Shown piece after piece: positions 60,686 through 64,000 of a DNA stretch of 64,000 nt. Source of the stretch: UBA1259 sp964453915 (GTDB lineage: Bacteria; Bacillota; Clostridia; Christensenellales; Borkfalkiaceae); NCBI GenBank assembly GCA_964453915.1, contig CAYVPW010000002.1, positions 1 through 64,000 on the forward strand, in the 5' to 3' direction. The notes beneath the pieces are model-generated. The model saw nothing but the letters and a program-made list of their open reading frames with translations, was not told the DNA's origin and did not search any database. A program made the position numbers and the translations under genes. Every line of letters begins with the position of its first letter. Positions within the stretch are counted from its first letter, which is position 1.

Positions 60686-62068
60686 CTTTTCAAAATAAAA
60701 ATATGTTTCGTCTTCTTTAACCTTTTTAAATCCTAGTCTGTCGATTAGTTTTTTAGACGGGTAATTTTCTTTATAACACCTATCCTTTATCTTTGTTGCC
60801 TTTACCTGTTCTTTAGCAAAATCAATCAAAGCGGAAACGCTTTCTTTTGCATAGCCTTTCCCTTGATACTCTCTTAAAAACCTAAATCCTACTTCAACGG
60901 ATCCATCGAACCCGAAATTCCAAAGCACCACCTCTCCTATCAGTTTTCCGTCTAAATTTACGGCTAAAGAGTATTCTTCTTTTTTTTCTTTTAAGCTTTT
61001 AGCAAAAGAATAAAAGTATTCTTTATTAGGCTTTCCGACTAAATCTTCTTTATAATCGTATCCCCAAAACTTGTTCAATTCTTCGTCTTTACAAAGGCTT
61101 TCGTAGTTTTCGTCCTCACCGTTTAATTCGGTAATCTCTAATCTGTCCGTTTTTATATAAACGGGCGGTTTTACGTTGTCAAAAAGAGTTTTAACCGTGA
61201 TAACGTTTTTCTCTTTTACTTCTACGGGGCGATATTGCAGTTTAGAAATTCTAAGCCCCATATCTCCGCAGTCTTCTTCTCTATTGATATACTTTACCCC
61301 GCCTGCCGCGAATTCTTTTGCGAATTCACTTGCCATAAGCGGATAAACGCCCTCGTATTCTTTCAATCCTTTTTCAACGTGCACTATCAAAACGTCATTT
61401 ACAATTTCCCCTAAAGACAGGGCTATCATTTTTCCGTTATACTCCACGTATCCGCCAAGTTGTTGCAAATAAGAAAAGTTTTCTAAATAGTCTTCTAACT
61501 TTTGCATTTCGGAGTTTGCGTAAAAAAGAGAAAAATCGTTTTCGTCTTTAAACTCTTTTAAAAACTCTTTCGCTCTTTCAATATCAAAATCGGTCAAAAC
61601 CTTAAATTTATAATTCGGATATAATCTCTTAAATTTATTTACGTGATTTCTCTGCCCAGACAATTTTTTACCGGAATAATTTTTAAATGCTTCGGCAAGA
61701 TAAATATAGTCGCTCCAGTCCCTGTCGTTAGATATACTTACCACTGGATACCGCTTTATAAAATAGTCTATACTTCCATTATCTATACAGCAAAATTTAA
61801 GAGTGTCTCCCTTTTGCGCTTGATATTCTTCTATAATAGACATAGCGCCGTCCACGTCTTTTCCAACGGGCATATAAAAAGCGTTAACGTAGTCTTTACA
61901 CGTTTCCTTCATTATTAAAGTATTGTTTACTATCGCATAGTCTATAACAAACTCGTCTCTCCAAATATACTTTGCGCCAACGGATATATCACAAAACTCT
62001 ATCGGGGATTTTTCTAAATATTTTTTTATAGGTAAAACGTCTTTTGCAAGTCTTTTAAATTCTAACAT
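60683..62068 (-). CDS. DUF2156 (LPG synthetase-like) fused to a GNAT acetyltransferase
   Basis: 461 residues from ATG 62068. Residues about 1-285 match DUF2156, two GNAT-like folds as in the lysyl-transferase half of MprF or FemX-like proteins (SGQRNHVNKFKRLYPNYKF, GLKEYEGVYPLMASEFA). Residues about 300-460 form a RimJ-type GNAT domain (EVGFRFLREYQGKGYAKESVSALIDFA, acetyl-CoA loop). No membrane spans. The upstream Met at 62095 lacks a ribosome site, so the shorter start is used. Substrate unknown; aminoacyl or acyl transfer to lipids, peptides or proteins are possible. Confidence 0.8.
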   Translation of the reverse strand: MLEFKRLAKDVLPIKKYLEKSPIEFCDISVGAKYIWRDEFVIDYAIVNNTLIMKETCKDYVNAFYMPVGKDVDGAMSIIEEYQAQKGDTLKFCCIDNGSIDYFIKRYPVVSISNDRDWSDYIYLAEAFKNYSGKKLSGQRNHVNKFKRLYPNYKFKVLTDFDIERAKEFLKEFKDENDFSLFYANSEMQKLEDYLENFSYLQQLGGYVEYNGKMIALSLGEIVNDVLIVHVEKGLKEYEGVYPLMASEFAKEFAAGGVKYINREEDCGDMGLRISKLQYRPVEVKEKNVITVKTLFDNVKPPVYIKTDRLEITELNGEDENYESLCKDEELNKFWGYDYKEDLVGKPNKEYFYSFAKSLKEKKEEYSLAVNLDGKLIGEVVLWNFGFDGSVEVGFRFLREYQGKGYAKESVSALIDFAKEQVKATKIKDRCYKENYPSKKLIDRLGFKKVKEDETYFYFEK

Positions 62069-62122
62069 AATAGAGTGTCTTTCTCTAAAAAACAAGGGGC
62101 GAAAATCTCGCCCCGTTATTTT

Positions 62123-63022
62123 TTATCTGTTTTCTTTAACTATTTCCAAAATATCGGCAAGCCTATCCAAATCGTCTCTGGTGTAATAATCGATATAAAT
62201 TCTTCCTTTATTATCGTTTCCTATTGCATTAACCTTCGTCCCGAAAACCCTTTGCATCTCTCCGATAAGCTCTTTAAGTTCTGCGGAGAGTTCTTGTTTC
62301 AACTTCCTTTTAGCCTTTTCTTCCGGCGGCATAAAATAATCTTTTACCTTTTTTTCTACGTCCCTTACGGAACAACCTTCTTTTACCGATTGTTGCGCTA
62401 TCTTAACTTGATCGGTTTGCGGAAGGGAAATAAGCGCTCTCGCATGCCCTGCCGACAAAACTCCGTTGGCAACCAACTTTATTACTTCCGGAGATAAAGA
62501 CAGCAATCTCAAAGTGTTTGCAACAGCCGGCCTAGATTTACCTATGCGGTCCGCCAAATCCTCTTGCGTAAGCCCGTAGTCTTCCATTAAAGAACGCATA
62601 GCCGTTGCCGCTTCAATTGGGTTAAGGTCTTCTCTTTGCAAGTTTTCTATTAAAGATATTTCTTTAATTTGACGTTCGTTGTAATTTTTTACTATTGCAG
62701 GAACTTTTTCCAACCCCGCGATTTTGCTTGCACGGAATCTTCTTTCTCCTGCGATAATCATATACCTATCGCCACTTTTGTTTACGATAATAGGCATAAT
62801 CACGCCGTGCTTTTCTATAGAACTTGCAAGTTCTTTTAACGCAGTTTCGTCAAAAACTTTTCTCGGTTGGTTGGGGTTGGCAAATATAGCGCTTACCTCT
62901 ATTTCTCTAACCGTTTCGTCTCCGCCAGCTTCTTCTTCAAACAAAAGACTTTTTCCGTAATCCTCTTCCGTTTCAGAGAAAAGTGCGGAAAGCCCTTTTC
63001 CCAAACCTCTGTTGTTTTTCAT
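62123..63022 (-). CDS. parB: Chromosome-partitioning protein ParB
   Basis: 299 residues. N-terminal GLGKGLSALF (the ParA-stimulating peptide), CTP-binding box with AGERRFRASKIAG (about 90-102) and NLQREDLNP, then the helix-turn-helix TQEDLADRIGKSRPAVANTLRLL (about 150-172). Spreads from parS by CTP-switched clamping. No parS palindrome is visible in the window. Confidence 0.96.
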   Translation of the reverse strand: MKNNRGLGKGLSALFSETEEDYGKSLLFEEEAGGDETVREIEVSAIFANPNQPRKVFDETALKELASSIEKHGVIMPIIVNKSGDRYMIIAGERRFRASKIAGLEKVPAIVKNYNERQIKEISLIENLQREDLNPIEAATAMRSLMEDYGLTQEDLADRIGKSRPAVANTLRLLSLSPEVIKLVANGVLSAGHARALISLPQTDQVKIAQQSVKEGCSVRDVEKKVKDYFMPPEEKAKRKLKQELSAELKELIGEMQRVFGTKVNAIGNDNKGRIYIDYYTRDDLDRLADILEIVKENR

Positions 63023-63070
63023 TTTCTTTTCTCCACTTTGGTTTATGTGTTTTTATTGTTTTTTATAAAA

Positions 63071-63844
63071 TTATTTTTTAGACGGCTGACGGCTTAAAAA
63101 TTCTTCCGTCAACGCAAGGTATGCCTTAGCACCGGAACATCTCGTGTCGTGCAACATTATCGGAACACCGTGGCTAGGCGCTTCCGCAAGACGAATGTTT
63201 CTCGGAATAACGGTGTCGTAAACACGTTTACCGAAAAACTTTCTTATTTCCGCCGAAATTTGTCTAGAAATAATCGCTCTATTGTCGCTCATCGTAAGTA
63301 CAACGCCTTCGACTTTCAGATTTTCGTTAAGGTGTTTTACGACCAACTTTATGGTGTTCATAAGTTGGCTCAACCCCTCTAGCGCATAATATTCGCTTTG
63401 AATAGGAATAATCACCGTATCCGATGCAGCAAGAGCGTTAATCGTTAAAAGCCCCAAAGAAGGCGGACAGTCTATGGTAATAAAATCGTAAACGGTTTTT
63501 GCCTTTTCCAACGCCTTTTTAAGAACGTGCTCTCTGCTTTTTACGTAAACAAGTTCTACTTCCGCACCCGCTAAATCTATATTAGAGGGCAATATATCCA
63601 AATTGTCAATCTGCGTTTTAACGATTGCCTCTTCTAAGGGCATATCGTCAATCATAACGTTGTATACGGAATTCTTAACTTCGCTTTTAGAAAAGCCAAG
63701 TCCCGTAGTGGCGTTTCCTTGCGGGTCAAGGTCAACTATCAAGCACTTTTTTCCTTTTTGCGCAAGATACGCCGCCATATTTACGCAAGTCGTGGTTTTT
63801 CCAACACCGCCCTTTTGGTTTGAAAAAGCAATTATTTTTCCCAT
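63071..63844 (-). CDS. parA: Chromosome-partitioning ATPase ParA/Soj
   Basis: 257 residues, deviant Walker A KGGVGKTTT (residues 11-19), switch regions LDPQGNATTGLG and TIDCPPSLG, and the C-terminal FGKRVYDTVIPRNIRLAEAPSHG. Works with ParB, 48 bp downstream, in origin segregation. Confidence 0.97.
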   Translation of the reverse strand: MGKIIAFSNQKGGVGKTTTCVNMAAYLAQKGKKCLIVDLDPQGNATTGLGFSKSEVKNSVYNVMIDDMPLEEAIVKTQIDNLDILPSNIDLAGAEVELVYVKSREHVLKKALEKAKTVYDFITIDCPPSLGLLTINALAASDTVIIPIQSEYYALEGLSQLMNTIKLVVKHLNENLKVEGVVLTMSDNRAIISRQISAEIRKFFGKRVYDTVIPRNIRLAEAPSHGVPIMLHDTRCSGAKAYLALTEEFLSRQPSKK

Positions 63845-63882
63845 AATCTTCTCCTATCGTAGATTGCTTTTCTTATAAACTA

Positions 63883-64000
63883 TCAGTCTTTATTGTCTTT
63901 TTCGACTTCTTTTTGGTCAGCCTTTTTTTCGGATTCTGTTTCCGCTTTCTTTTCAGGAACAATTACCCTGTTTTTTCTTTCAAAGGGATTTTGATTTAAT
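63883..64000 (-). CDS. Partial gene, C-terminus only (cut by window edge)
   Basis: At least 38 codons on the minus strand ending at TGA 63883-63885, upstream of parA: the visible end reads NPFERKNRVIVPEKK followed by a Lys/Glu-rich tail. In related genomes noc, rsmG or jag occupy this place, but the visible piece is too short and low-complexity to name. Confidence 0.6.
   Translation of the reverse strand, partial: LNQNPFERKNRVIVPEKKAETESEKKADQKEVEKDNKD

Overview
The window looks like a chromosome segment of a low-GC, Gram-positive-type bacterium, most likely an uncultured gut-type member of the Clostridia. This is inferred from AT-rich intergenic DNA, AAAGGAG-type ribosome sites, TTGACA-17-TATAAT promoters, a T-box leader, ricT/tmk/holB/rsmI synteny as in Bacillus, a DUF1540-like Cys-rich peptide, and parA/parB with dnaA and mnmG. 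No 16S sequence is present, so the genus cannot be given.

Layout. 1-557 holds tandem minus-strand promoters reading out of the window, probably toward an rRNA operon. 558-12668 carries mnmA with a GDSL hydrolase, a CNNM/CorC-like protein, tRNA-Arg, a tyrosine phosphatase, guaB with a structured leader, rhaA, an ArsB-like permease, dut, and an XRE regulator facing two zinc-ribbon membrane proteins. 12708-19975 is a minus-strand housekeeping block: greA-lysS-unknown-tmk-holB-ricT, then ferredoxin, then trmN6-like and rsmI. 20146-27210 holds a candidate small RNA, a DUF1540-like peptide, rplI, tyrS, an MprF-like membrane protein, a DUF89 phosphatase, putP and an NlpC/P60 lipoprotein.

27355-39930 is the accessory part. 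It contains a 5'-truncated serine recombinase, a broken restriction-modification gene with an in-frame stop, an AAA_14/DUF4143 ATPase, an NhaC antiporter, a T-box-controlled HTH-cupin-acyl-CoA synthetase, a small island of hypotheticals with its own XRE regulator, and a 3.4-kb integrated element. That element has a tyrosine integrase and phage-structure-like genes, and lies between 52-bp direct repeats of the initiator tRNA-Met 3' end.

40020-64000 is again mostly core: tilS-hpt, maf-recF, dnaA-mnmG, rnpB, a ProB-like kinase, pepV, radC, gltX, a DUF2156-GNAT fusion, parB and parA. Two accessory loci break it up: a creatininase/ASRT/creatinase-like operon with a divergent AraC regulator, and a 1498-residue membrane-anchored repeat protein.

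The points I rate most interesting are: (1) the T-box ahead of a medium-chain acyl-CoA synthetase fused to HTH and cupin domains; (2) an IMP dehydrogenase that is residue-for-residue collinear with the Tritrichomonas foetus enzyme; (3) the creatininase/ASRT/creatinase-like operon; (4) several apparently leaderless genes; (5) two XRE regulators whose dyad operators sit between -35 and -10; (6) nested integration at the tRNA-fMet gene, whose T stem has an extra base; (7) the 228-residue-period repeat protein.
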